In this document: positions 1 through 7,669 of the stretch, piece after piece
Layout: each line of letters starts with the position of its first letter
Numbering within the stretch: position 1 is the stretch's first letter
Origin: Betaproteobacteria bacterium
GTDB lineage: Bacteria; Pseudomonadota; Gammaproteobacteria; Burkholderiales; Usitatibacteraceae
Assembly (NCBI GenBank): GCA_016708825.1
Contig: JADJEZ010000009.1
Coordinates: 62,001 to 126,000 of the forward strand
Direction: 5' to 3'
DNA length: 64,000 nt
Program-made: the position numbers and the translations under genes
Notes under the pieces: generated by a model
Told to the model about the DNA's origin: nothing
What the model saw: the letters and a program-made list of their open reading frames with translations, nothing else
Databases searched by the model: none

Positions 1-203
1 CGCACGCTCTTCGTGTCGTTCACGTCGAGCGCGTGGCTCACGGCGAGATCTCCGGCCTTCAGGCTCGCGCAGGCGCGCGCTCCCTTTACCGGGTCGCGCG
101 CGCCCATGACGACGCGAACGCCCTCCCGCACGAGCTGCCGGGAGATCTCCAGGCCAATGCCCCGGTTGGCACCGGTGACGATGGCGGTCTTTGCGATGGA
201 CAT
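1..203 (-). CDS. Short-chain dehydrogenase/reductase, N-terminal part
   Basis: Only the first 67 codons are inside the window; the rest runs off the left edge. The protein opens with a hydrophobic strand followed by the Rossmann dinucleotide motif TGANRGIG (residues 10-17), and a second strand ends in GAR at about residue 36, where NADP-preferring SDR enzymes often carry a basic residue. These are standard SDR features, so an NAD(P)-dependent oxidoreductase is a safe call, but the catalytic Tyr-Lys pair is not in view and the substrate cannot be guessed. The ATG at 203 is preceded by a good ribosome site (AGAGGAGA). It diverges from the gene that starts at 280. Confidence 0.85.
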   Translation of the reverse strand, partial: MSIAKTAIVTGANRGIGLEISRQLVREGVRVVMGARDPVKGARACASLKAGDLAVSHALDVNDTKSV

Positions 204-279
204 TTGTCTCCTCTGGGCGACGGCATTTGCGGGGTGGCTGCTATGATAACGGCACAAGCGCCCCTGCGAAGCACGCTCC

Positions 280-747
280 ATGCCGAAGTTTCTGCGCGCG
301 GTCCGCCTCGACGACTCCGACGAGCACCTTTTCAAGACCCACGGCGCCGCCCGCGAAGGCGACTGGGTCGTGAGCGGGGGCTACGCGGTGTGCGACTTCG
401 CCCACGCCCCGAAGTGCGATCCGCGCTGCTACTGCGAGTCGTCCTTCCTCGCGCTCCAGGGGCGCAGCCGCTGCTCGATCGCCGAAGTGGTCGACGTGAG
501 CGAGGGCGAACTCGAGGCCCACGTCGATGCGCTCGCCTGGTTTCTCGTGAAGGGCTGGGGCGCGCCTTCCTGGGAAATCGCGCGGCGCCTGGCCGAGGAG
601 GAAGTGCGCCACACCGCCGACGTCTGCGAGACGCTCGCGCCGGAGGTCTGGATCACCGTGAAGCGCACGCCGCGCGAAGGCGGTGGTGCCGTGGACGAGC
701 AGTACGCCGTCTACGACCGGCTCCTCATCGGCTCCCACAAGCTCTGA
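280..747 (+). CDS. DUF6505-like conserved protein
   Basis: This encodes 155 residues with no signal peptide or membrane segment. It starts MPKFLRAVRLDDSDEHLF and contains a Cys-rich patch with CDPRCYC near residues 46-52, an acidic helical middle and a basic end. The opening and length recall the DUF6505 family; that assignment is from memory of the family and is tentative. No biochemical role is known to me. The Cys patch could bind a metal but there is no complete zinc-ribbon spacing. It reads in the same direction as the KAS III gene 67 bases downstream and may be co-transcribed with it. Confidence 0.75.
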   Translation: MPKFLRAVRLDDSDEHLFKTHGAAREGDWVVSGGYAVCDFAHAPKCDPRCYCESSFLALQGRSRCSIAEVVDVSEGELEAHVDALAWFLVKGWGAPSWEIARRLAEEEVRHTADVCETLAPEVWITVKRTPREGGGAVDEQYAVYDRLLIGSHKL

Positions 748-814
748 AGCCCGCCGTGCGAACGCCTCGCCACTCGGGCACACTCCTGCACACCGCACCC
801 CGGAAACCCTGAAA

Positions 815-1927
815 ATGACCTACGCCGCCATCACCGGCTGGGGCAAGTGCATGCCCCCGGCCGTCCTCTCCAACGCGGACCTCGCAACCTTCATCGAGAC
901 CGACGACGAGTGGATCACCTCGCGCACCGGCATCCGCGAGCGGCGCATCTCGCACGTGCCGGTGACTTCCCTTGCCCACGTCGCGGCGGCGCGCGCGCTC
1001 GCCTGCGCGGGCCTCGACGCCGCCGATCTCGACCTGATAGTCCTCGGAAGCTGCTCCTACGACGAGCAGGTGCCCAACAGCGCCTCCGGCGTGCAGGCGC
1101 TCCTGGGCGCGGGCAACGCCGCGGCGATGGACGTGAACACCGCCTGCACGAGCTTCCTCTACGGCCTGTCCACCGCGAACGCGATGATCCGCACGGGCGT
1201 CGTGCGCAACGCCGTGGTGATCGGCGTCGAGGTGATTTCCCCGTTCATGGACTGGAACAACCGCAACGTCTCCGTGCTCTTCGGCGACGGTGCGGCCGCG
1301 GTGGTCCTCCAGGCGGCCGAGGAGAAGACGGGGCTCCTCGCGGAGAAGCTGGGCTGCTACGCGGACGCCCGCCACATCCTGCGCGTGCGCGGCATGGGCG
1401 CGGCCTACGCCAACCGCGGCGTCCCGGTGGGCATCACCGCATGGGATTTCGACGGCCAGGAGATCTTCAAGCGCGCGGTGCACGGCATGACGGAAGCCTC
1501 GCAGGTCGCGCTCGGCCGCGCCGGGCTCGCGATCGGCGACATCGACCTCGTGGTGCCCCACCAGGCGAACCTGCGCATCATCGAGTTCGTGGGCAAGCGC
1601 ATCGGCGCGCCGCGCGAGCGCGTCTTCCTCACCGTCGAGCGCTACGGCAACATGTCGGCGGCGACCGTCCCGGTGGCGCTGGTCGACGCGATCGAGGAGG
1701 GCCGCGTGAAGCCGGGCGCGCGCCTGCTCACCCCGGCCTTCGGCGGCGGCCTCACCTTCTGCGCGCACGTGATCCAGTGGGGCGAGCGTTCCACCCCGAA
1801 GCGGGAGTGCACGGTGGATCTCCCGCCCTGCGAGCGGTCGGCCCTCGAAATGGTGCGCGCCATCATGGCGGTGAAGGCCGGCACGCAGGACGCCGCCGCG
1901 AAGCTCGACGCGCCGCTCGTCGCGTAG
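815..1927 (+). CDS. 3-oxoacyl-ACP synthase III family protein
   Basis: A 370-residue thiolase-fold condensing enzyme. The Cys-His-Asn triad of KAS III is intact: Cys111 in NTACTSF, His249 in VPHQAN and Asn279 in YGNMSAA, with the GDGAAA loop near 158. Such enzymes condense an acyl-CoA starter with malonyl-ACP, but many stand-alone homologues serve other pathways. No other fatty-acid genes are near, so it is probably not the housekeeping FabH. It is about 50 residues longer than E. coli FabH; the extra is a charged tail after residue 324. The ATG at 815 was chosen because the family N terminus (TYAAITGWG) begins there; the longer upstream reading has no family match. Confidence 0.9.
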   Translation: MTYAAITGWGKCMPPAVLSNADLATFIETDDEWITSRTGIRERRISHVPVTSLAHVAAARALACAGLDAADLDLIVLGSCSYDEQVPNSASGVQALLGAGNAAAMDVNTACTSFLYGLSTANAMIRTGVVRNAVVIGVEVISPFMDWNNRNVSVLFGDGAAAVVLQAAEEKTGLLAEKLGCYADARHILRVRGMGAAYANRGVPVGITAWDFDGQEIFKRAVHGMTEASQVALGRAGLAIGDIDLVVPHQANLRIIEFVGKRIGAPRERVFLTVERYGNMSAATVPVALVDAIEEGRVKPGARLLTPAFGGGLTFCAHVIQWGERSTPKRECTVDLPPCERSALEMVRAIMAVKAGTQDAAAKLDAPLVA

Positions 1928-1935
1928 CGCCGCGC

Positions 1936-2556
1936 ATGCTGCGGCTCTGGGGGAGGATCTCCTCCGTCAACGTGCAGAAGGTCGCCTGGCTCGTGGACGA
2001 GCTGGGCATCGACTGCGAGCGCATCGAGGCGGGCGGCGCCTTCGGCGTCGTGGCCACGCCCGAATACCGGCGCATGAATCCCAACGGGCTGGTCCCGGTG
2101 ATCGAGGACGACGGCTTCGTGCTGTGGGAATCGAACGCGATCGTGCGCTACCTCGCCGCGAAGCACGCCGCGGGCACGCTCTGGCCCGACGATCTCCGGT
2201 TGCGTGCGGACGTCGATCGCTGGATGGACTGGCAGGCGACCACCTTCACGCCCGCGATGCGCGACGCCTTCCTGCAGCTCGTGCGCACGCCGCCGGAGGC
2301 GCGCAACACCGCGCGCGTCGAGGCCTCGCGGGAGGCCGGCGAGAAGGCCGCGGCCGTCCTGGATTCCCATCTCGCGGGACGCGGCTTCGTGGCCGGGGAG
2401 GCCTTCTCGCCCGCCGACATCGTGGTGGGCTGCGCCGCGCACCGGTGGTTGAACCTCCCGCTCGCGCGCGAGGCGCGCCCGCAGGTCGAGCGCTGGTACG
2501 CGGGGCTCAGGTCGCGGCCGGGCGCCGCGCGGGTGCTTTCGACGCCGGTGACCTGA
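1936..2556 (+). CDS. Glutathione S-transferase family protein
   Basis: A 206-residue cytosolic GST with an N-terminal thioredoxin-like domain (about 1-80) and an all-helical C-terminal domain. The glutathione-site signature is clear: NGLVPVIEDDG with the cis-proline, then WESNAIVRYL. An early serine pair (SSVN, about 8-11) fits a Ser-type catalytic residue. It starts 8 bases after the KAS III stop codon without an obvious ribosome site of its own, so it is likely translated from the same message. Its last 50 bases overlap the end of the convergent membrane-protein gene. The substrate is unknown. Confidence 0.9.
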   Translation: MLRLWGRISSVNVQKVAWLVDELGIDCERIEAGGAFGVVATPEYRRMNPNGLVPVIEDDGFVLWESNAIVRYLAAKHAAGTLWPDDLRLRADVDRWMDWQATTFTPAMRDAFLQLVRTPPEARNTARVEASREAGEKAAAVLDSHLAGRGFVAGEAFSPADIVVGCAAHRWLNLPLAREARPQVERWYAGLRSRPGAARVLSTPVT

Positions 2557-2950
2557 GGGGCCGTCCCGCGGCGCCCGCGAAACCGCGAAGCGCCGCCACG
2601 CCCGCCGCGATGGTGACGGGCGCGCCGAAGAGCAGCAGCGGCGTCCAGGGAGAGGCCGCGAATTCGCCACCGGCGAAGGCCCGGCCCGCGGCCACCACGA
2701 CGACGTCGATTCCCAGGAGCGCGGCCCAGGTCGTCGCGACCTCGCGCGCCGCGAGCCAGGCGCGCACGCGCGCATCCACGGTGACGGTCGCCACCGCGAA
2801 TGCGCAGGCGAAGAGCGCGAGTGCGGCGATCACTTCGGCCGGAAGGCGCGCGAAGACGCCGGCCTGCGTGCCCGCCGCGACGGCGCCGGCCCAGAGCACC
2901 AGCGCGACCACGACCGCGTCGCGCGCATCCGTGTAGTCGTCTCTTTTCAT
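2507..2950 (-). CDS. Small four-helix inner-membrane protein
   Basis: A 147-residue protein with four predicted membrane helices (about residues 13-35, 40-58, 72-90 and 100-120) and a basic Pro-rich tail. I do not recognise a family. The ATG at 2950 has a ribosome site (AAGGAAGA) about 5 bases upstream and gives a short charged N terminus before the first helix, so it is preferred to an upstream in-frame start. It lies 23 bases behind the alpha/beta hydrolase gene and is the last member of the TetR-hydrolase-membrane protein operon. It overlaps the convergent GST gene by 50 bases at the 3' ends. Confidence 0.75.
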   Translation of the reverse strand: MKRDDYTDARDAVVVALVLWAGAVAAGTQAGVFARLPAEVIAALALFACAFAVATVTVDARVRAWLAAREVATTWAALLGIDVVVVAAGRAFAGGEFAASPWTPLLLFGAPVTIAAGVAALRGFAGAAGRPLRSPASKAPARRPAAT

Positions 2951-2973
2951 GGTTCTTCCTTGTCGTGTGCGGT

Positions 2974-3924
2974 TCACAGGAGCGGCGCCGGCCCGGGAAA
3001 GGCCGACCATTCGTCGCGTGCGGGCGGCGGCGTGAAGACCACCGCGTCGCGCAGGAAATCCACGGTGTCCTGGACGACGCCGGAATCGCGCAGGATGGCG
3101 TTGTGGCCGAGCCCCGCGGTGCGCACGAAGCGCGCCCCGGGCCAGGCGCGCGCGACGGCAAGCCCCGCGGCAAGCGGCACGTCCGCGTCGCCCTCGTCGT
3201 GGATCACGAGCGCCGGCACCGCGAGCGAGGCCACCGCGCGCGGCAGTTCAAGCTCCTCCCAGCGCACGCCGTAGCGTCGCTCGACGGCCGCCTGCAGCTT
3301 GCCGCGCAGTCCCTCGCCCAGGCCCAGCTTCCGCGCGAACCACGCGGAGTAGCCCACGAGCGAGGAAGGCGGCGCCACCAGGACGCTGCGCGCCGCGAGC
3401 CCCGTGGCGCGCAGGAAGGGCGCGATCGCCGCGGCTCCCAGCGAATGGCCCACCACGCCGGCCACGGGGATCCCGCGGGCTGCAAGCGCATCGGCCACGG
3501 CGCCGATACCGCGCCCGAAATCGACGAGCGACGACTGGCGCCCCTCGGAAAGCCCATGGCCCGCGTGGTCGAACGCGACCGCCTGGAAGCCCGCGCCGAG
3601 CAGCGCCGGGATGAAGGCGCGGAACTGCGCACCGCGCCCGCCCCAGCCGTGGCTGAGGATCACCGCCGGCGCTTCCCGCGGGCCGAACTGCCACGCGGCG
3701 AGGCGCCCCTCCGTGCCCCGGACCACGAAACCCTCGCCTCCCGCGAGGAAGGCGCGGTCGCGTTCTCGCATGGCGCGCCGCGGCGGCGTGAGGAAGAGGC
3801 GCACCGCGTCGGCGAGCGCGCGTTCGGGCGCGACGAGCGCGCCCACCTGCAGGCGGGCGCGCGTGGACAGGATCCGTATGGAACGAACGATCGTGCTATT
3901 AAAGGGCGACAGGACGAGGGACAT
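2974..3924 (-). CDS. Alpha/beta hydrolase
   Basis: A 316-residue alpha/beta hydrolase. The oxyanion/strand-3 motif SHGWGG lies near residue 91, the nucleophile elbow is GHSLG, the likely acid is in HDEGDADV and the catalytic His is in GLGHN, so the triad is complete. The fold covers esterases, peptidases and thioesterases; the natural substrate is unknown. The ATG at 3924 is supported by a strong ribosome site (GGAGG) 4 bases upstream. It begins 21 bases after the TetR gene and should be co-transcribed with it. A copy of the putative TetR operator sits inside codons 10-14 (3883-3896), an unusual place that could act as a roadblock. Confidence 0.9.
   Translation of the reverse strand: MSLVLSPFNSTIVRSIRILSTRARLQVGALVAPERALADAVRLFLTPPRRAMRERDRAFLAGGEGFVVRGTEGRLAAWQFGPREAPAVILSHGWGGRGAQFRAFIPALLGAGFQAVAFDHAGHGLSEGRQSSLVDFGRGIGAVADALAARGIPVAGVVGHSLGAAAIAPFLRATGLAARSVLVAPPSSLVGYSAWFARKLGLGEGLRGKLQAAVERRYGVRWEELELPRAVASLAVPALVIHDEGDADVPLAAGLAVARAWPGARFVRTAGLGHNAILRDSGVVQDTVDFLRDAVVFTPPPARDEWSAFPGPAPLL
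3883..3896. promoter_or_regulatory. Second copy of putative TetR operator
   Basis: ACGAACGATCGTGC on the plus strand matches the minus-strand reading of the operator at 4624-4637 at 12 of 14 bases, and the shared block continues through CTATT for 16 of 18. It lies in the first codons of the hydrolase gene. No convincing -35/-10 pair surrounds it, so it is more likely an auxiliary operator than a second promoter. Confidence 0.5.
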
Positions 3925-3945
3925 GGAACCTCCGGCTTGCGGGGA

Positions 3946-4611
3946 TCAGCGGCGCGGGGCCGCGGTGCGAGTGGAACTGCGGGCTGCGGGCTTGCGGGCG
4001 GGCGCGCGGTGGAATTCCACCAGGCGCTCGAAACCGGCGATCGCGCGCGCGGCGGCCCCCGCGTCGCCGAGCAGGCGCTGCGTGTGGTAACAGGCGAGCA
4101 CGAGGCCGAACATCTCGTAGACGAACTGCCCCGGGTCCGTGCCGGCGCGCAGGTCGCCGCAGTCGACCGCCATCTTCACGGCCTTGGCGAGCTCCCGCGC
4201 GAGGCCGCGCTGGCGCTCGACCACGGCCACGCGCATGGGGCCGGGCTGGTCGTCGTACTCCGCCGAGGCCGCCTGCATCGGGCAGCTGCCGCGCAGCGTC
4301 GCGTGCTCGGGCCACACGATCCAGTTCCCGAACAGGGCGCGCAGGCGCTTCAGGCCCCGCGGCGCCTTGAGCGCGGGCAGGAACACCGCCTCGGTGAAGC
4401 GGCGCGCGGTCTCGTCCAGGGCGGCGATCTGCAGCTCCGTGCGCGAGCCGAAATGCGCGAAGAGCCCGCTCTTGGACAGGCGCGTGCGCTCGGCGAGCGA
4501 GCCGATCGTGAGCGACTCGAACCCCGCCTCGCTCGCCTGCTGCACGGCAGCGTCGAGGATCTGGGCGCGGGTCTCTTCTCCCTTGCGGGCCTTGAGGGCT
4601 TGGGGCGACAT
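3946..4611 (-). CDS. TetR-family transcriptional repressor
   Basis: A 221-residue regulator. Residues about 10-60 form the TetR DNA-binding domain (ILDAAVQQASEAGFES ... LAERTRLSKSGLFAHFGSR), followed by an all-helical ligand domain and a basic Ser/Thr-rich tail. It is the first gene of an operon with the alpha/beta hydrolase and the small membrane protein, which are probably its targets; the inducer is unknown. The promoter described at 4618-4647 places the expected transcript start almost on the ATG, so the message may be leaderless. It is divergent from the LysR gene at 4681. Confidence 0.92.
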   Translation of the reverse strand: MSPQALKARKGEETRAQILDAAVQQASEAGFESLTIGSLAERTRLSKSGLFAHFGSRTELQIAALDETARRFTEAVFLPALKAPRGLKRLRALFGNWIVWPEHATLRGSCPMQAASAEYDDQPGPMRVAVVERQRGLARELAKAVKMAVDCGDLRAGTDPGQFVYEMFGLVLACYHTQRLLGDAGAAARAIAGFERLVEFHRAPARKPAARSSTRTAAPRR

Positions 4612-4617
4612 GGGCGC

Positions 4618-4647
4618 AGAATAGAACGACCGTTCGTATCATGTCAA
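4618..4647 (-). promoter_or_regulatory. tetR promoter with operator in the spacer
   Basis: Reading the minus strand, a consensus -35 TTGACA (4647-4642) is followed by an 18-base spacer and a -10 TATTCT (4623-4618). The spacer holds the dyad GAACG-AC-CGTTC (4624-4635), so a bound dimer would sit exactly between the two promoter elements. The likely start of transcription, about 7 bases past the -10, coincides with the tetR start codon. This is a classic autorepression layout, inferred from sequence only. Confidence 0.65.
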
Positions 4648-4680
4648 GCCCCCTTCCCGCCGCGGCGCTACCATCGGGGC

Positions 4681-5607
4681 ATGGACCTGCGCCGCTACGA
4701 CCTGAACCTCCTGGTGACCCTGGAGGCGCTCCTCGACGAGGGGGGCGTGACCGGCGCCGCCCGCCGATTGAACCTGAGCCAGTCGGCGGTGAGCGCCGCG
4801 CTCGACCGGCTGCGCAAGGTCTTCGCCGACCCGCTCCTGGTGCGCGCGGGCAACCGCATGGAGCCCACGCCCTTCGCGCGGCGCCTCCAGGGCCCGATCA
4901 AGACCGCGCTCGCTTCCGTATCCCTCGCCCTCGCCCTGCCGCAGAAGTTCGATCCCGCCCGGGCGAAACTGCACGTGCGCTGGGGGCTGTCGGACTACGT
5001 GGGCCTCATCATGCTGCCCGAGCTCTACGGCGTCCTCGCCCGCGAGGCGCCGGGGATCACGCTCGAGGTGATCCCGAGGCCGGCCGACGACGCGATCACG
5101 CGCCTCGTCGCGGGGGAAGTGGACCTCGCCACCGCCGTCGATCCGCCCGAGGGGCGCGACCTCTTCAACGCGCCGCTCGTGGAGGAGCGCTTCGTGTGCG
5201 TGATGCGCCCCGGGCATCCGCTGGCCGGCGGGCGCCTCACGCTCGCGCGCCTCGTCGACTTCCCCCACGTGCTCGTGACGGCCCATGGCGCGAGCGCGGG
5301 CCTCGTGGACCGGGCCCTCGCCGCGCGCGGGTCGCGGCGCCGCACGCCCGTGAGCGTGCCGCTCTTCGCCACGGCCTTCGCATTGCTCGCGGCCAACGAC
5401 CTCCTCGCGATCCTGCCCGAGCGCATCGCGAGCGCCCAGGCGAAGCGCTTCGGCCTCGTGCAGAAGAAGCCCCCCCTCGCCCTGCCCGGCTACACGCTGC
5501 GCGTGGTGTGGCACCTGCGCACCGCCCACGATGCCGCGCACCGGTGGCTTCGCGAGCGCCTTTTCGCCGTCGCGGGGTCCCCGGAAGGTCATCGACGGCG
5601 TAAATAG
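4681..5607 (+). CDS. LysR-family transcriptional regulator
   Basis: A 308-residue LysR regulator. The N-terminal winged helix-turn-helix (about 7-65, with AARRLNLSQSAVSAALDRLR) is followed by a periplasmic-binding-type effector domain from about residue 95. The opening MDLRRYDLNLLVTLEALL is like the NodD/PcpR-type branch of LysR proteins. It is transcribed divergently from tetR, sharing a 69-base intergenic region. LysR proteins usually act on a divergent neighbour, so cross-control of the tetR operon is possible. The effector is unknown. Confidence 0.92.
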   Translation: MDLRRYDLNLLVTLEALLDEGGVTGAARRLNLSQSAVSAALDRLRKVFADPLLVRAGNRMEPTPFARRLQGPIKTALASVSLALALPQKFDPARAKLHVRWGLSDYVGLIMLPELYGVLAREAPGITLEVIPRPADDAITRLVAGEVDLATAVDPPEGRDLFNAPLVEERFVCVMRPGHPLAGGRLTLARLVDFPHVLVTAHGASAGLVDRALAARGSRRRTPVSVPLFATAFALLAANDLLAILPERIASAQAKRFGLVQKKPPLALPGYTLRVVWHLRTAHDAAHRWLRERLFAVAGSPEGHRRRK

Positions 5608-5610
5608 CGC

Positions 5611-5767
5611 CTTCAACACTATTGATTGGACGGAAGTCCAGGGCTCGCCTAGAGTTGCCGCTGGTGTTGCAGCGAATTCGCTCCCTCGGGAGCGCTTGGA
5701 TTCGGCGGAGCTGCGCTCGACCGCCGGATGCGTGGAGTTGGGGGCCCCCTCGAGGGGCCCTTTTTTT
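5611..5767 (+). ncRNA. Candidate structured RNA or long LysR 3' leader
   Basis: The 158 bases between the LysR stop and the Nudix gene hold no credible reading frame but a run of hairpins on the plus strand: a 5-bp stem with a GGAA loop (5627-5640), a 6-bp stem with a CTCG loop (5679-5694), a 6-bp CGGCGG/CCGCCG stem (5703-5726) and then an intrinsic terminator (5742-5767). A possible promoter TTGGAC-18-TAGAGT (5626-5655) would give a transcript of about 105 bases from about 5662. It could be a small RNA or simply the structured 3' end of the LysR message. I do not recognise a known RNA family. Confidence 0.4.
5742..5767 (+). terminator. Rho-independent terminator
   Basis: A 7-bp all-GC stem (GGGCCCC at 5742-5748, GGGGCCC at 5754-5760) with a CTCGA loop is followed directly by seven T (5761-5767). 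It works only in the plus direction and ends the LysR transcript and/or the candidate small RNA. The last T bases overlap the stop codon of the convergent Nudix gene. Confidence 0.9.
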
Positions 5768-6383
5768 ATGCCTGGCGCACCACGATGCGCTGGAAGGTGA
5801 CGAGCATCCCCGCGGTCGCGCCCCAGATGAAGCGCCCGTGCCAGGGCATCGCCCAGTAGTGGCGCAGCCGCCCCTTGTAGAACGCGCTCTCGTAGCGGTG
5901 GTTGGCGGTCTCCAGGAGGAAGGCGAGCGGCACCTCGAAGACCTCCGCGACCTCGTACGGATCCGGCGAATAGTCCGGGGGCTGCTCGGCCCACCCGACC
6001 ACGGGCCGCACCCGGAATCCCGTGGAGGTGTGGTAATCGGGCATCTCCCCCAGGATCTCGATGCCCGCCGGGTCGATGCCGACTTCCTCGCGCGCTTCCC
6101 GCAGCGCCGTGTGCGCGGGGCCTTCGTCGCCGGGTGCGACGCGACCGCCCGGGAAACTGATCTGGCCGGCGTGGTCGGCCAGGTGCGCCGTGCGCTGGGT
6201 GAAGACGACGGTGGGCTCGCGCGGGTGGTTCACCACGAGGAGCAGCACGGCCGCGGGCGTGGGCTGCACGGCGGAGGCGGCCGCGCGCTGCCTTTCGAGG
6301 TCGTCGGCCGTGAGCAGATCCTCGAGCGGCGGCGTGTCGGCGAGGCGGCGGATGAGGTCGGTGCGGTTCGGCGGGTGGGGCAT
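5766..6383 (-). CDS. Nudix hydrolase, CoA pyrophosphatase type
   Basis: A 205-residue Nudix protein. The Nudix box runs from GGRVAPGDEG through LREAREEVGID with the metal-binding REAREE core intact. The flanks match the CoA diphosphatase branch (NudL/YeaB type): a TQR motif ahead of HAGQISFPGG, and MPDYHTSTGFRVRPVVG after the box. The expected reaction is CoA to 3',5'-ADP plus 4'-phosphopantetheine. The ATG at 6383 gives the usual family length. It is divergent from the zeta GST gene with 48 bases between the starts. Confidence 0.88.
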   Translation of the reverse strand: MPHPPNRTDLIRRLADTPPLEDLLTADDLERQRAAASAVQPTPAAVLLLVVNHPREPTVVFTQRTAHLADHAGQISFPGGRVAPGDEGPAHTALREAREEVGIDPAGIEILGEMPDYHTSTGFRVRPVVGWAEQPPDYSPDPYEVAEVFEVPLAFLLETANHRYESAFYKGRLRHYWAMPWHGRFIWGATAGMLVTFQRIVVRQA

Positions 6384-6431
6384 CTCGCGGTCGGCTTGCG
6401 GTTCCGTGCACCAGTATAAGATGCGCCCACG

Positions 6432-7070
6432 ATGATTCTCCACGACTACTGGCGCTCGTCCGCGGCGTTTCGCGTGCGCATCGCGCTCGCGCTCAAGGGC
6501 CTCGAGCCGGGGCGTCGCTACGTCCACCTGCGCAAGGGCGAGCAGCGCACGCCGGGCTTCCTCGCGAAGAACCCCCTGGGGCTGGTGCCGGTGCTCGAGG
6601 ACGGAGGACCCCCCCTCACGCAGTCGCTCGCGATCCTCGAATACCTGGAGGAGACGCATCCCGAGCCGGCGCTCCTGCCGGCCGCGCCCGCCGAGCGCGC
6701 CTGGGTGCGGGCCGTGGCACTGGCGGTGGCCTGCGACATCCATCCGCTCAACAACCTGCGCGTCCTCCACTACCTCCAACGCGAGCTGCTCGTCGACGCG
6801 GCCGCCCGCGACCGGTGGTACGCGCACTGGGTGACCGAGGGGCTCGCCGCGATCGAGCAAATGCTCGAGAAACGCCCCGGACCAGGCCCGTTCTGCCTCG
6901 GCAAGGCACCCTCGCTCGCCGACGTGTGCCTCGTGCCGCAGGTCTTCAACGCCTGGCGCTTCCACGTGCCCGTCGACCCCTACCCGCTCGTCGCCGCCGT
7001 CGTCGACGCGTGCATGAAGCTCCCCGCCTTCGAGCGCTCCCAGCCCTCGAAGCAGCCCGACGCCGAATAG
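6432..7070 (+). CDS. maiA: Zeta-class GST, probable maleylacetoacetate isomerase
   Basis: A 212-residue GST. The zeta-class active-site signature SSxxxRVR is present near the N terminus (YWRSSAAFRVRIALALKG), followed by NPLGLVPVLEDGG and QSLAILEYLEE, and a helical C-terminal domain with DIHPLNNLRVLHYL as in maleylacetoacetate isomerases. These enzymes isomerise maleylacetoacetate to fumarylacetoacetate in tyrosine catabolism. No homogentisate genes are nearby, so the pathway role is inferred from family only. A TATAAG box at 6415-6420 could be its -10 element. Confidence 0.85.
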   Translation: MILHDYWRSSAAFRVRIALALKGLEPGRRYVHLRKGEQRTPGFLAKNPLGLVPVLEDGGPPLTQSLAILEYLEETHPEPALLPAAPAERAWVRAVALAVACDIHPLNNLRVLHYLQRELLVDAAARDRWYAHWVTEGLAAIEQMLEKRPGPGPFCLGKAPSLADVCLVPQVFNAWRFHVPVDPYPLVAAVVDACMKLPAFERSQPSKQPDAE

Positions 7071-7129
7071 GGGGACGCTCCCCCATTACCCGCAACTGGG
7101 GGCCCGCGATCGCCGCAAATGCCACCGCC

Positions 7130-7669
7130 GTGATCCTCGCCACCGAAAGGCTTCGCCTGCGCCCCTGGCGCGAATCCGACCTCGCGCCCTTCGCGGCAAT
7201 GAACGCCGACCCGCGCGTGATGGAGAACCTGCTGCGCCCGCTCACCCGCGCCGAGAGCGACGCGATGGCCGCCCGCGCCAATGAACGGATCGCGCAGCAG
7301 GGCTGGGGCCTGTGGGCCGTCGAGGTCGTGGAGGACGAGCGCTTCGTCGGCTTCGCCGGCCTGGCCGTGCCCGCGTGGCAGGCGCACTTCACGCCCTGCG
7401 TGGAAGTGGGCTGGCGCCTCGCCCGCGAGGCCTGGGGCCACGGCTACGCGACGGAGGCCGCGCGCGCCGTGATCGGCCACGGCCTCGGCGCGGCGGGGCT
7501 CGCGCAGATCGTCTCCTTCACCGCGCTCGTGAACACCCGCTCGATCGCCGTCATGGAGCGCCTGGGCATGCGCCGCGACGGGGAGTTCGACCACCCCCTG
7601 GTCGCCGAGGGCCACCGGCTGCGCCGTCATGTCCTGTACCGGATCGGCCTCGGAAGGCCGCCGTCCTAG
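7130..7669 (+). CDS. GNAT N-acetyltransferase (RimJ/RimL type)
   Basis: A 179-residue acetyltransferase of the RimJ/RimL group: TERLRLRPWRESDLAPF opens the domain, EVGWRLAREAWGHGYATEAARAV is the acetyl-CoA-binding segment, and NTRSIAVMERLGMRRDGEF is the typical end motif. The target amine (protein N terminus or small molecule) is unknown. There is no in-frame ATG at the domain start; GTG at 7130 is the best choice and gives VILATERL, though the ribosome site is poor. Its TAG stop overlaps the TAG stop of the convergent DUF924 gene in a shared CTAG. Confidence 0.85.
   Translation: MILATERLRLRPWRESDLAPFAAMNADPRVMENLLRPLTRAESDAMAARANERIAQQGWGLWAVEVVEDERFVGFAGLAVPAWQAHFTPCVEVGWRLAREAWGHGYATEAARAVIGHGLGAAGLAQIVSFTALVNTRSIAVMERLGMRRDGEFDHPLVAEGHRLRRHVLYRIGLGRPPS

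Noticed and set aside
3883..3902. A second tetR-type promoter at the internal operator.
   Set aside because: There is no -35 element at the right distance on either strand.
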